From positions 5,456,001 through 5,520,000 of the forward strand of contig OY969623.1 of assembly GCA_963701675.1 (NCBI GenBank): a stretch of DNA of 64,000 nucleotides, in the 5' to 3' direction. Below are positions 7,687-15,985 of this stretch, piece after piece. Under the pieces are notes generated by a model that did no database searches, had not been told where the DNA came from, and was given only the letters and a program-made list of their open reading frames with translations. The position numbers and the translations under genes were made by a program. How positions within the stretch are numbered: the first letter of the stretch is position 1; each line of letters begins with the position of its first letter. The stretch is from G963701675 sp963701675. GTDB lineage: Bacteria > Planctomycetota > Planctomycetia > Gemmatales > Gemmataceae.

Positions 7687-9383
7687 GCGATAATCTTTTT
7701 TCGCCGAGCCAGGTAGTCCCAAACGACGTACCGGTCGAGATCACGCCCCGCCGTGAAAAACACGCGACCGCTAGTCGACTTGGCCATCCGATATGCAAAT
7801 TGCACATCTTCTTCGGACTGATTCCAACTGGCGAGCAGGAAAATGTTGATGGTGATGCCATCGCGCGCGCACCAGTGAGCCTCGCGCATGGTGGCCTCTT
7901 CCGTGCGTCGATCTGGAGGATAAAGAAGGAACAACTTCTCGCCCTCGAAATGAGCCGTGGGCAAGCCATCGGTAATTAGAATGATCTGTCGATTCGGCGT
8001 GTCTTGCACCGAAAGAATCTTGCGCGCCAAATGGAGCCCATGCTGGATATTGGTAAAGTGGGGATGAACCTGAAGCTCGCTGACTTTCGGATCGCTCATG
8101 TCGATCCATTGACGCACGACCGGGCTGAAGAGCGTGACGGGCTTGAACATGAGCATCGGAACCTCGGAGGCATGCCGAGGCTTGGCAAAAGTATAGACTT
8201 CGATGAACTGCAGGAAATCACCGGGGTATTCGGTCCGAATCAGGCCGTCCAGCGCCAAACCCATTCGCTTCACGTTCACATAGAGCGCGTCATGACGCAT
8301 CGAGCCGCTCATGTCGAGCAAAACGGCGGTCGCGCACTTCGGATTGTTCCGTGTTCGATGGATTAACAAATCATCCGGCTTGAGGCGCACGGGTAGTCCG
8401 GGCCCGGTGCGAATGAGAGCGTTGACGAAAGAGCCTGGAATGTCCAGGTGAGTGACTGAATCGCCGAACTCGTACGATTTCGTCCGCTGAGTTTCGATCG
8501 GCCCCTCACCGACAACGGGCCCTTGATGCCGGCCGGAACGCGACGCTTTGAGGGCATCGAATATCTCGGTGAGCAGTTTGGATTGAAAGAGCCGATAAGC
8601 CTTCGGTGTGAGTTCGTAGCCATGGCGTCCACGTTCGAGACCTTGTTGTTCGGCGAGTTCACGCAAATATTCCTGAATGATCTGTTGAAGCGCATTGAGC
8701 TGGTCGAGATCACCCGGTTCCGCGAATTGAGCAAGTTCCTCCATGTCGATGACGCCGATCTGTGCAGTGCGTTGCGCTTCTTCGAGTTGTTTCAACAATT
8801 GATCGATGGTTTCAAGCTCCTCCTTGATCTCCAGCGCCTCCGCCACGGTCATCGGAGTCCGGCCGGTGAAAGCGTACTTGGCTGCCAGTTCATCCACCTG
8901 GTATTTTTCTCCGAGGCGGCCAACCAAATGCAGAAGCTGGCCGGCGAACTTGCTCTTCTCGTCACCGCTTCGATACCAAAGCTGTTCAAGATCGTGGAGT
9001 TGTTCGTCATTTACTGCCTGCCGGAAGTTGGACGTTAGCTTGGCCGGTGGTTGCATTTGTTGGGCTAAGTCGTGGTAAGTTCGACGTGCGAGTTCCTGTA
9101 CGGTTTCGGTCTCGTAGGTGGCCAGGATTTTCCGCTTCCGTTCGAAGAGGATGGCCATTAAGGCATCAAGGCTCGGTCCCAGGCCTTTGATCTGGCTGGG
9201 GTCGATGCGAATCGCATTCGCCAATTCTTCCTCGGTGAGGCGGCGCATGTTGCCGTAGAAGAGCAAATGTTCAAAGGCATGTGACACCACATCCGGCGGC
9301 GGCGCTGTCGGACTCGGGAAGTTCAGCGGGTCAAACTTCTGGTAGGTATGAATTATCCCGCCTGGGCGTTCATTTGACTTCAT
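7683..9383 (-). CDS. VWA domain protein, partner of a MoxR/ChlI-type ATPase
   Basis: A 566-residue protein. A long helical, charged N-terminal half (about 1-330) is followed by a von Willebrand factor A domain whose metal site reads LLDMSGSMRHD at about residues 354-364, the DxSxS form of MIDAS. The C-terminus contains the ITDGLPTAHF block. VWA proteins next to MoxR-like ATPases usually act with them in metal insertion or protein-complex remodelling. The start at 9383 has AGGA 6 nt upstream and overlaps the end of the ATPase gene by 14 nt. The stop overlaps the DUF309 start. The client is unknown. Confidence 0.88.
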   Translation of the reverse strand: MKSNERPGGIIHTYQKFDPLNFPSPTAPPPDVVSHAFEHLLFYGNMRRLTEEELANAIRIDPSQIKGLGPSLDALMAILFERKRKILATYETETVQELARRTYHDLAQQMQPPAKLTSNFRQAVNDEQLHDLEQLWYRSGDEKSKFAGQLLHLVGRLGEKYQVDELAAKYAFTGRTPMTVAEALEIKEELETIDQLLKQLEEAQRTAQIGVIDMEELAQFAEPGDLDQLNALQQIIQEYLRELAEQQGLERGRHGYELTPKAYRLFQSKLLTEIFDALKASRSGRHQGPVVGEGPIETQRTKSYEFGDSVTHLDIPGSFVNALIRTGPGLPVRLKPDDLLIHRTRNNPKCATAVLLDMSGSMRHDALYVNVKRMGLALDGLIRTEYPGDFLQFIEVYTFAKPRHASEVPMLMFKPVTLFSPVVRQWIDMSDPKVSELQVHPHFTNIQHGLHLARKILSVQDTPNRQIILITDGLPTAHFEGEKLFLLYPPDRRTEEATMREAHWCARDGITINIFLLASWNQSEEDVQFAYRMAKSTSGRVFFTAGRDLDRYVVWDYLARRKKIIA

Positions 9384-10788
9384 AAGTAATCCTGCCATGT
9401 CGCTGCGACCGCGAGATTCGGTCGGCAGCGTAAAGCCCCGCCAGCACGAACTCCATGCACGAAGCCCGCACAGCCTCGTTCTCACTTGGGTTGATTTCGA
9501 ACGCCTTTTCCCACGCCTTGGGAACTCGCTTGAGCCGTTCGGCATAGGTCGTCGAAGGCAGCAAGTCGCCAACTTCGATCTTCACGCCCTTGCTGAACAC
9601 ATCGACAATCTCATCCAGGCCATGCTTGTCAACGTACTCCGCAAAGACAGTTTTGATTGCATCGGCCTGAATGGCCTCAAGCACCTGGCGTTCGGACATC
9701 TGTTGGCTGCCCATCATGTCCAGCTCGAGCTTGCCGAGCGATGAGGAATACAAATGCCCGAAATCGCTGATCCGGGGGACGGCCGGTCGTTCACCGAGGC
9801 GGACGGCGCGATGACGAGCGCTGGCAACCATCGTTCGGTAATTCGCAATGCTGAATCGTGCACTGACTCCGGATTGCTGGTCGACGTACTTTGATTTGCG
9901 GGCACAGATGCTCATTTGCTCAATGATCTCCTTCATGAAGTACGGCACCAGCACCGGGAATTCGCCGTCCAGACTTACATGGGCCTCCTGTTCCATGATC
10001 TCAACGCCCAGCGATCGCTCGGTCGGGTAATGCGTGTGGATAACCGATCCGATGCGATCCTTGAGTTGCGGAATCACTTTCCCGCTCCGGTTGTATGTCG
10101 CCGGGTTGGCGGAGAACAGGACCAACACATCGATGTCAAATTGGACCGGGTAACCTCGGATTTGCACGTCCCGCTCTTCCAGGATGTTAAACAAGCCGAC
10201 CTGAACGAGTTCGTCGAGCTCTGGAATTTCGTTCATGGCGAAGATGCCGCGATGCAGACGTGGAATCAAGCCGAAGTGCAGCGCTTCCTCGGCCGACATG
10301 CTGGCGCCGCCGGCCAATTTCGCCGGATCGATTTCACCAATGATGTCCGCGAACTTGGTGCCGGGTGACAACCGTTCGGCATAGCGCTCTTTTCGTGCCC
10401 ACCAGGCAATCGGAACCTGGGCTTCCGCAGTTTCCGCAATCTTCTGTTTACCGACTCGGGTAATCGGCCGGTATGGATCTTCGTGCACCGGACACCCTGG
10501 AATGTCCAGGTATGGGATTTCTTCGTCGAGAAACCGAACCAGCGAGCGCATGAGCCGGCTTTTGGCCTGGCCCTTTTCGCCGAGGAGCAACATGTCATGG
10601 CCGGCAATGAGGGCGAGACTGATTTCCGGGATTACGGTGTTGTCGTAACCGATGATCCCCGGAAAAAGTTCGTTGCCGTTTTGCAACGTCGACAAGAAGT
10701 TGGCAAATATCTCCTGTTTAACGGTTCGTGAAACCCAGCCGCTCTCTCGAAGCTGCTTGAGTGTGGAAGGCTTTGTGTTGGTCATCAT
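9370..10788 (-). CDS. MoxR/magnesium chelatase ChlI-type AAA+ ATPase
   Basis: A 472-residue AAA+ ATPase. The Walker A loop is LLLGEKGQAKSRLMRSL at about residues 68-84, and the Walker B region is IFAMNEIPELD near 187. A sensor-type stretch LVLFSANPATYNRSGKV follows, then ARFSIANYRTMVASARHRAV in the helical lid. It resembles the magnesium-chelatase ATPase subunit fold but is longer, as in bacterial MoxR-type ATPases that pair with VWA proteins. It heads the operon of ATPase, VWA and DUF309. No chlorophyll or cobaltochelatase genes are present, so chelatase activity should not be assumed. Confidence 0.9.
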   Translation of the reverse strand: MMTNTKPSTLKQLRESGWVSRTVKQEIFANFLSTLQNGNELFPGIIGYDNTVIPEISLALIAGHDMLLLGEKGQAKSRLMRSLVRFLDEEIPYLDIPGCPVHEDPYRPITRVGKQKIAETAEAQVPIAWWARKERYAERLSPGTKFADIIGEIDPAKLAGGASMSAEEALHFGLIPRLHRGIFAMNEIPELDELVQVGLFNILEERDVQIRGYPVQFDIDVLVLFSANPATYNRSGKVIPQLKDRIGSVIHTHYPTERSLGVEIMEQEAHVSLDGEFPVLVPYFMKEIIEQMSICARKSKYVDQQSGVSARFSIANYRTMVASARHRAVRLGERPAVPRISDFGHLYSSSLGKLELDMMGSQQMSERQVLEAIQADAIKTVFAEYVDKHGLDEIVDVFSKGVKIEVGDLLPSTTYAERLKRVPKAWEKAFEINPSENEAVRASCMEFVLAGLYAADRISRSQRHGRITYEVK

Positions 10789-11043
10789 TCCCTGTCCTGT
10801 GATTCGATACGACCGGAAAACTTTACTTCATTGTAATCGTGCGCCGCATCACACACAAAGCACTGGGTTCGCCGCCGTTTCTCGAAAGCGCCGTTTCATG
10901 CGGCCGCAGTCTTTTCCCAGGCGTCATGGCTTTCCAACGGAATGTCGCTTCGCCTGGTTCTGGGCACAGGTTGATGTTTTGGTTCGCCGCGCGATCGATC
11001 ACAATGGATGACCGATGCCCAGAAAAAGCGAGGGGCGCGGAAC

Positions 11044-11839
11044 ATGATTATGCCTAGCCAGAAGCGCGTATGTTTGAACTTCGCCATGCGTGCCATCGTT
11101 GTGGTTGCAGCGTGGAATGTCGCCGGAGCCGGGTTGGCGCTTGATATTCCGGCAAAACCGAAACAACCAACAGCGCCCGCCGGGAGCGTCCCTGCCGATA
11201 GCCGACTTACCGTGTTCGCGCGGCAGGCGCTCCAACAGGACTTGCTGCTTTCGTCCCTGAATTTAGGCGTGACGGTCCACGAACGAACGGCGACCGTTTG
11301 GGGAACGATACACTCGCCAGATTTGGCACGTCGCGCCGAAACGGTCGTTAAGAAGGTGCCCCGGAATCGCTTTGGTGCGCAATGAACTTCGGGTTGAACA
11401 GCCGCTTCTAGCCGGGAAGGGCCAAACGATTCAAACCCTAAGCCCCGTGAAACCGGAGTCGTTGACGGAGAGTAAGCACCGGATGCCGGAGCGGTTTGCA
11501 AAGTTTACCGGTTGGGGCCCTCCTCAGCCAAAAACAGAGTCCGATCCGCCGATCGCAGTGTCACTAGGGGTGCCCATCACCCGAGCGCCCATCGCACCGA
11601 TCGTGCCTGTCACCAATAACGATCTTATAGCCGCGGCCCAGAAACTACGCGATGCCGACGTTCGATTTCGTGAACTTCGCGTGGACGTGGACGGCAACGT
11701 CGTGCATTTGCGCGGCAGCGTTCGCCGATGGGAAGATGCGTTCGATCTTGCTGGCGCCGTGTCCCGACTGCCCGGTGTTGAACGTGTCGTCATGGGCGAA
11801 GTCGTCACGAATCGGCGGCAATCACTTCAAGTCCCGTAA
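11044..11839 (+). pseudogene. Exported double BON-domain protein, frameshifted
   Basis: Two frames make one gene. The first (11044-11385) starts with an exported N-terminus (FAMRAIVVVAAWNVAGAG) and most of a BON domain: ARQALQQDLLLSSLNLG and TATVWGTIHSPDLARRAETV. The second frame picks up the end of that domain (VRNELRVEQPLLAG) and carries a second one at its C-terminus (RELRVDVDGNVVHLRGSV, then RLPGVERVVMGEV). The junction falls at the CCCC run at 11359-11362; dropping one C gives V-P-G-I-A-L-V-R-N-E-L, the expected domain end. BON domains are thought to bind membranes or surfaces in the periplasm. The indel is probably a sequencing artefact; a true pseudogene is possible. Confidence 0.75.
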
Positions 11840-11963
11840 TTCCGCTTGCAACTGATGTTTGGGGACTCGTACCCTAAGCGGCAATTGATCTTGGCTCATG
11901 GAACCAAGGCCGCTATAGTCCGGCCGCGCCGACGTAACAGAATTGTCGTGCGGGAGGGCCGCA

Positions 11964-12649
11964 ATGATTCAGTTGGTAATTTATGGTTTGTGTTTCGCTG
12001 CCCTAGGGGACGGCGAAACCGATCGTCGGGCCGAGCAAGTTGAACATCGAGATTTTCAGGTGCTTGTTGACGGCAGGAAGTGCGGTACCTACCAGATGAC
12101 GATCACCGTCAAAGATGATGGAACTACGGTGATGGTCGGCCAGGCCGATGTGCGGGTCAGTTTTCTCGTCTACCACTATAGGTACTCGTATCGCGGGACA
12201 GAAACATGGAAGTCGAAGCGGTTGCAGAAACTGGAAAGCACGGCTAACGACGATGGCAAGAAAATGTCGTTAACTGCTTTTCTCGAAGGCGGAATGCTCC
12301 GGATTCGGCCAAAAGGAAAAGAACGTGTTAGCCCGCCTGACGTGTGGACCACAACCTACTGGCAACTACCGGAGACACGGCTTCACAACGGTCCGCTGCT
12401 GCTACTTGATGCCGACACGGGCGCGAACTGAAGGCGCGGTTGCAATTCGTCGAATTCAAACCGATGTCGGTATCCGGTAAGCCGCATCGATGCCAGCATT
12501 TCCGCGTCACGGGCGAGAACCTCTTGGTTGACTTGTGGTACGACAGCGACGGCCGACTGGTCCGGCAAGAAAGTATGGAAGACGGCCATCGCACCGTGCT
12601 TGACTTACTCAGCGTGCGGTCGACTCCTGACCAGGATGCGACGCCCTAA
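11964..12649 (+). pseudogene. DUF6134-like exported protein, frameshifted
   Basis: Two frames form one protein. The first (11964-12431) has a short hydrophobic leader and the blocks FQVLVDGRKCGTYQMTITV, VYHYRYSYRGTETWKSKRL and KLESTANDDGKK, which fit the DUF6134 family. The second frame continues with LQFVEFKPMSVSGKPHRCQHF and ends at 12649. The switch is at GGG 12419-12421: adding a G restores D-T-G-R-E-L-K-A-R-L-Q. The premature stop is a TGA, but readthrough in that frame does not give the family sequence, so this is a frameshift and not recoding. The start ATG has GGGAGGG 5 nt upstream. Function unknown. Confidence 0.7.
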
Positions 12650-12736
12650 CATGCCAACCGCTCTTGCCTAAATCGCCGAAAGTTGGTTTTCTAGGCGAAC
12701 TGGAAACTACCAATTCAGCCAGGAGGGCACTTCAAG

Positions 12737-12991
12737 ATGAACCGCGAAACCATCCGTCAAACGCTCGTCGAAATGCTCGAAGCGGACCGTGGCGAACCTG
12801 TGGTCGGTTTCGACGACCCGAAGAATCTGCGCGAGGAGTTGGGCCTCGATTCGTTAGACGTGGTCAGCTTGGTGACGCAGGTCGAGCGCCGGTACCGACT
12901 TCGGCTCTCACAAGAAGAGCTTCAGAATCTTGTCACAGTGGGAGATGTGCTCAACCTGCTGCAATCGAAACTGGCCGCGGCGGCGGCCTAG
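12737..12991 (+). CDS. Acyl carrier protein-like protein
   Basis: An 84-residue carrier protein. The phosphopantetheine attachment motif is GLDSLDVVSLVTQVERRY at about residues 36-53, with the serine of DSLD as the modified residue. It has an AGGAGG ribosome site about 10 nt before the ATG. It is distinct from the housekeeping acpP at 53.2 kb: it is more basic around helix II (VERRYRLRLS) and ends in an alanine run. Its gene runs head-on into an alpha-oxoamine synthase gene with a 2-nt gap, so a role in lipid or specialised acyl transfer with that enzyme is possible but only inferred. Confidence 0.9.
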   Translation: MNRETIRQTLVEMLEADRGEPVVGFDDPKNLREELGLDSLDVVSLVTQVERRYRLRLSQEELQNLVTVGDVLNLLQSKLAAAAA

Positions 12992-12993
12992 GA

Positions 12994-14232
12994 CTATGCC
13001 GCAAGCGGTAACGGAATCTCGCGCATCATTGCGGCAAACGCATTCAATAGTCGGTCGACTTGTTCCGTTGTGTGGCTGGCATTCACTTGAACGCGCAGTA
13101 CCGCTGCGTGGTACGGCACTGCAGGGAATGCCACCGATTGCACATAGAAACCATTACGAAACAGGAACTCTCCAGCACGAAACGTCGCTTCTTCGTCGCC
13201 GACTAACACCGAGAGAATTGGAGTCGCGCCTCCCTCCGGCGTTAGTCCGAGGCGTCTCAAGCCATGCACAAATCGCTCCACATTGCCGTCAAGTCGAGTA
13301 CGCAACACGTCGTACTCCGGTGTGCGGAGAATGTCGCACACCTCGCAAACCGCTTCCAGGTACGGAGGCGGTACCGGCCCGCCGAAGATGTAGGTGTTTG
13401 AGCGTATCTTGAGAAGACGTTTGATTTCGTGCGTGCACCCAATGAACGCGCCGGCACAGGAAAAGGCCTTCGAAAGCGAACCGACGACCAGCGTGTTTTC
13501 GTAGCTTCCGAGCGCATCTAACACGGTGCCTCGGCCCGATTGGCCCAGGATTCCAGTGCCGTGTGCATCATCGACATAGAGCACGGCATCATGCCGCATC
13601 GCGACATCGTTCAGATCTCGCAAGGGCGGAAGCGATCCGCTCATGCTAAACACGCCGTCTATTGCCACGACGGCCGATCGGTATGTTCCCGCGTTGACCA
13701 GCGCATGTTCCAGCGCATCGGGATCACAGTGTGAGAATCTTAGAACACGTATGCCGTTTGCCTTGGCGATACGCGCGCCTTCATGAATCGAGTTATGTGC
13801 TTGTTCGTCGACGACCAGCACATCGGGCTTTCCCATGAGCCCCGGCAACGCGCCCATGTTTGCCAGTGTCACGGATGGAAAAATGAGTGCCGCCTCCGTG
13901 CCCAGCCAGTCGGCGAGCTTTTCTTCTGCCAGTGTATTGGCGCGGACACTTGAGAAGGCCCTCGACGCGCCATTATGCGTTCCCCATTTCTGGAGGCCGC
14001 ATTCAATCGCCTGCTTAACACGAGGGTGGTGGTCGAGGCCGAGAAAACTGTCCGAGCCGAAGTTCACTACTTGCCGACCATTGATCACGATGGTTCGGTC
14101 GGATCTGATTTCATCGACCACAACATCCTTGAGATGCCCGGTCGGAAACATCTCGGCGAAATGTTCGACATAACGCACCAAGCTGTGCTGCCGTAGCGAA
14201 CCCGTCAATTTCTGCATCGGAGACGGCATCAT
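12994..14232 (-). CDS. Alpha-oxoamine synthase (AONS/KBL/SPT-type PLP enzyme)
   Basis: A 412-residue fold-type I PLP enzyme. The visible blocks are NFGSDSFLGLDHHPRV near residue 57, GASRAFSS, the PLP-contact region VLYVDDAHGTGILGQSGRG at about 215-233 and the Schiff-base lysine in VVGSLSKAFSCAGAFIG near 254. The family condenses an amino acid with an acyl thioester and releases CO2, as in 8-amino-7-oxononanoate synthase, glycine C-acetyltransferase and serine palmitoyltransferase. Which of these applies cannot be decided here. The adjacent convergent acyl carrier protein gene, and the absence of other bio genes, make an ACP-dependent sphingolipid-type role worth testing. MM at the start leaves a one-codon ambiguity. 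Confidence 0.88.
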   Translation of the reverse strand: MMPSPMQKLTGSLRQHSLVRYVEHFAEMFPTGHLKDVVVDEIRSDRTIVINGRQVVNFGSDSFLGLDHHPRVKQAIECGLQKWGTHNGASRAFSSVRANTLAEEKLADWLGTEAALIFPSVTLANMGALPGLMGKPDVLVVDEQAHNSIHEGARIAKANGIRVLRFSHCDPDALEHALVNAGTYRSAVVAIDGVFSMSGSLPPLRDLNDVAMRHDAVLYVDDAHGTGILGQSGRGTVLDALGSYENTLVVGSLSKAFSCAGAFIGCTHEIKRLLKIRSNTYIFGGPVPPPYLEAVCEVCDILRTPEYDVLRTRLDGNVERFVHGLRRLGLTPEGGATPILSVLVGDEEATFRAGEFLFRNGFYVQSVAFPAVPYHAAVLRVQVNASHTTEQVDRLLNAFAAMMREIPLPLAA

Positions 14233-14308
14233 GCCTCAGCAATTGATGGAATGACTAACAAGAGCGGCCATCAGACCAAAAACCGCCGCGGCGGGCAACG
14301 GCAATCGT

Positions 14309-15702
14309 TTACTGAAACAGAAACATGCTCACGATCCAAGTCGCGGCGGCGGCGAGGATGGCGGCGATCATGACACCGAACGGGCCGAACCGTTCCACCC
14401 AGTTGACCTCGGGTTCGTCGAAATAGAACGACTGAGGTTGTGAGTGAGGCGCTTGCTCGGCGGCCACGGAGGGTGACGCACGTTCCGGCTCAAGTGTGCG
14501 GGCTTGATGTATCGACCGCCGCGTGGGAAGCGCGGGCTGCGTCGCAACGCTCACAGCCACCGGGGTGTCGGTGGGTTCTTCGATGTACGTGGCCTGGTTG
14601 GCCAAGGCCCGCAAGCGAATGGAGTCGGGCTTCGACTTGACGGCACGAGTAATCCGGTCCGCGATTGTCGCTGGGGCTGCCAAAGGTCTTAACGCCTCGA
14701 CCACATCCGCGCTTCGCGGATAACGGCCCTCCGGCGATTTGTTCATCAATCGATTCACGACCTCGATCAGCTCAGTCGGAACGTCAGGTGCCAGTTCCGC
14801 AATCGGTGTCGGCGCCTTCGTTTGGTGGGCCATCATCTTTTCAACCGCCGTGCCGGTCGGGAATGGATACTGACCGGTGAGGCAGAAGTAGAGCACGCAA
14901 CCCAGGCTGTACTGATCTCCTGCCGGAGTTCGGTTGCTGGGTTCAAGAATGCATTCAGGGCTCGCGCAATCCAGGCCGCTCGTCACCGAGTTAGCCGTGG
15001 ACATCGTGTCGACGAGCGACTCGCTTTCGGCATTGGCTAACAACGCGCCGATTCCAAAGTCGAGAATCCGTGCCTGGCCGTCATGACTGACCATAATGTT
15101 CGATGGCTTGAGCAAACCGTGAAAGATGTCCTTTTGATGACATGCATCCATGCCTTCGGCGACGTGTAGAGCGTGTAACGCGGCTTCACTTGGATCTAGC
15201 TTTCCGCGCTGTTGTACGATGTTTTCCAGAACATCGCCATCGATGAATGGCCAAGCCAGGTAGTGCGTACTTCCCGCCGTTCCTACATCCACAAAGGGCA
15301 CCACGGCCGGGTGATTGATCTGCTCAAAGTTGCGGACTTGTCGGCGCGCGATGCGAACATTCCACATGCTCCGTCGAGGCAACACTTTGACGGCATACCA
15401 ATGGCTGTCGTTCTTCGATTGCGCCTTGTAGACCGTCCCCATGCTGCCCGTGCCTAGTGCATCTTGCAGCGTATACGGGCCGAGCACCAGTCCCTGTGTC
15501 TTTCCGTGCAATAGGCGATCGGCTTGGAACGGCGAGAGAATGCTCTTGTCGACAAGGAATTGCGCCAGCGCAGCGGGTTCGTGCGCGGGTCTTTTTTCAG
15601 AAAGTCCTGGACGACCTGATCGAGCTGACCGCGCTCGATGAGGTTACTCCGGCGGAGGTCCCACACAAACCATTCGCAGGCGCCCAGTTCAGTGGCCGTC
15701 AT
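14309..15702 (-). pseudogene. Membrane-anchored kinase-fold protein lacking the catalytic Asp, frameshifted near the N-terminus
   Basis: The N-terminal part (MTATELGACEWFVWDL onward, from 15702) and the main part (open from 15511) lie in different frames. Adding one base to the T6 run at 15592-15597 joins them through AALAQFLVDKSILSPFQADR and LLHGKTQGLVLGPY, the linker usual in planctomycete kinases. Counted from the methionine at 15511, the kinase domain has GTGSMGTVYKAQ (20-31), YAVKVLPR, and a catalytic loop reading HGLLKPSNIM instead of HRDxKPxN, so the catalytic aspartate is leucine. DFGIGALL follows. A single membrane helix closes the protein (FGVMIAAILAAAATWIVSMF). It is a predicted pseudokinase, perhaps a nucleotide-sensing or scaffolding protein. 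The frameshift is more likely an assembly error. Confidence 0.82.
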
Positions 15703-15985
15703 ACCGCATCCTTCCGTAAAAACGAACCAGCAACCGCGCATGACAACTCGCGCGGGCCATTTGAAGACACACATAGACAGGTCTGCCAGCTGACTACGGG
15801 CCACCCTGAGAAGGGGGACGGGAGATGCACCGACGGCAGCTTACTCTACGCAAACATGGGACACATTACCGCACCTGTCAAGTTGGCGGTGCATCAACGC
15901 CCAGGCACGCCGCTCGTCCATGTAGTTGGTTTCACTATCCTAAGCGAAGTCGCCCTCCGATTTGAAATCAACAAGGTTAATTCGA

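Noticed and set aside
12419..12431. TGA in the DUF6134 gene as a second selenocysteine codon
   Set aside because: Family similarity continues in another frame, not past the TGA, and no SECIS-like hairpin was seen.
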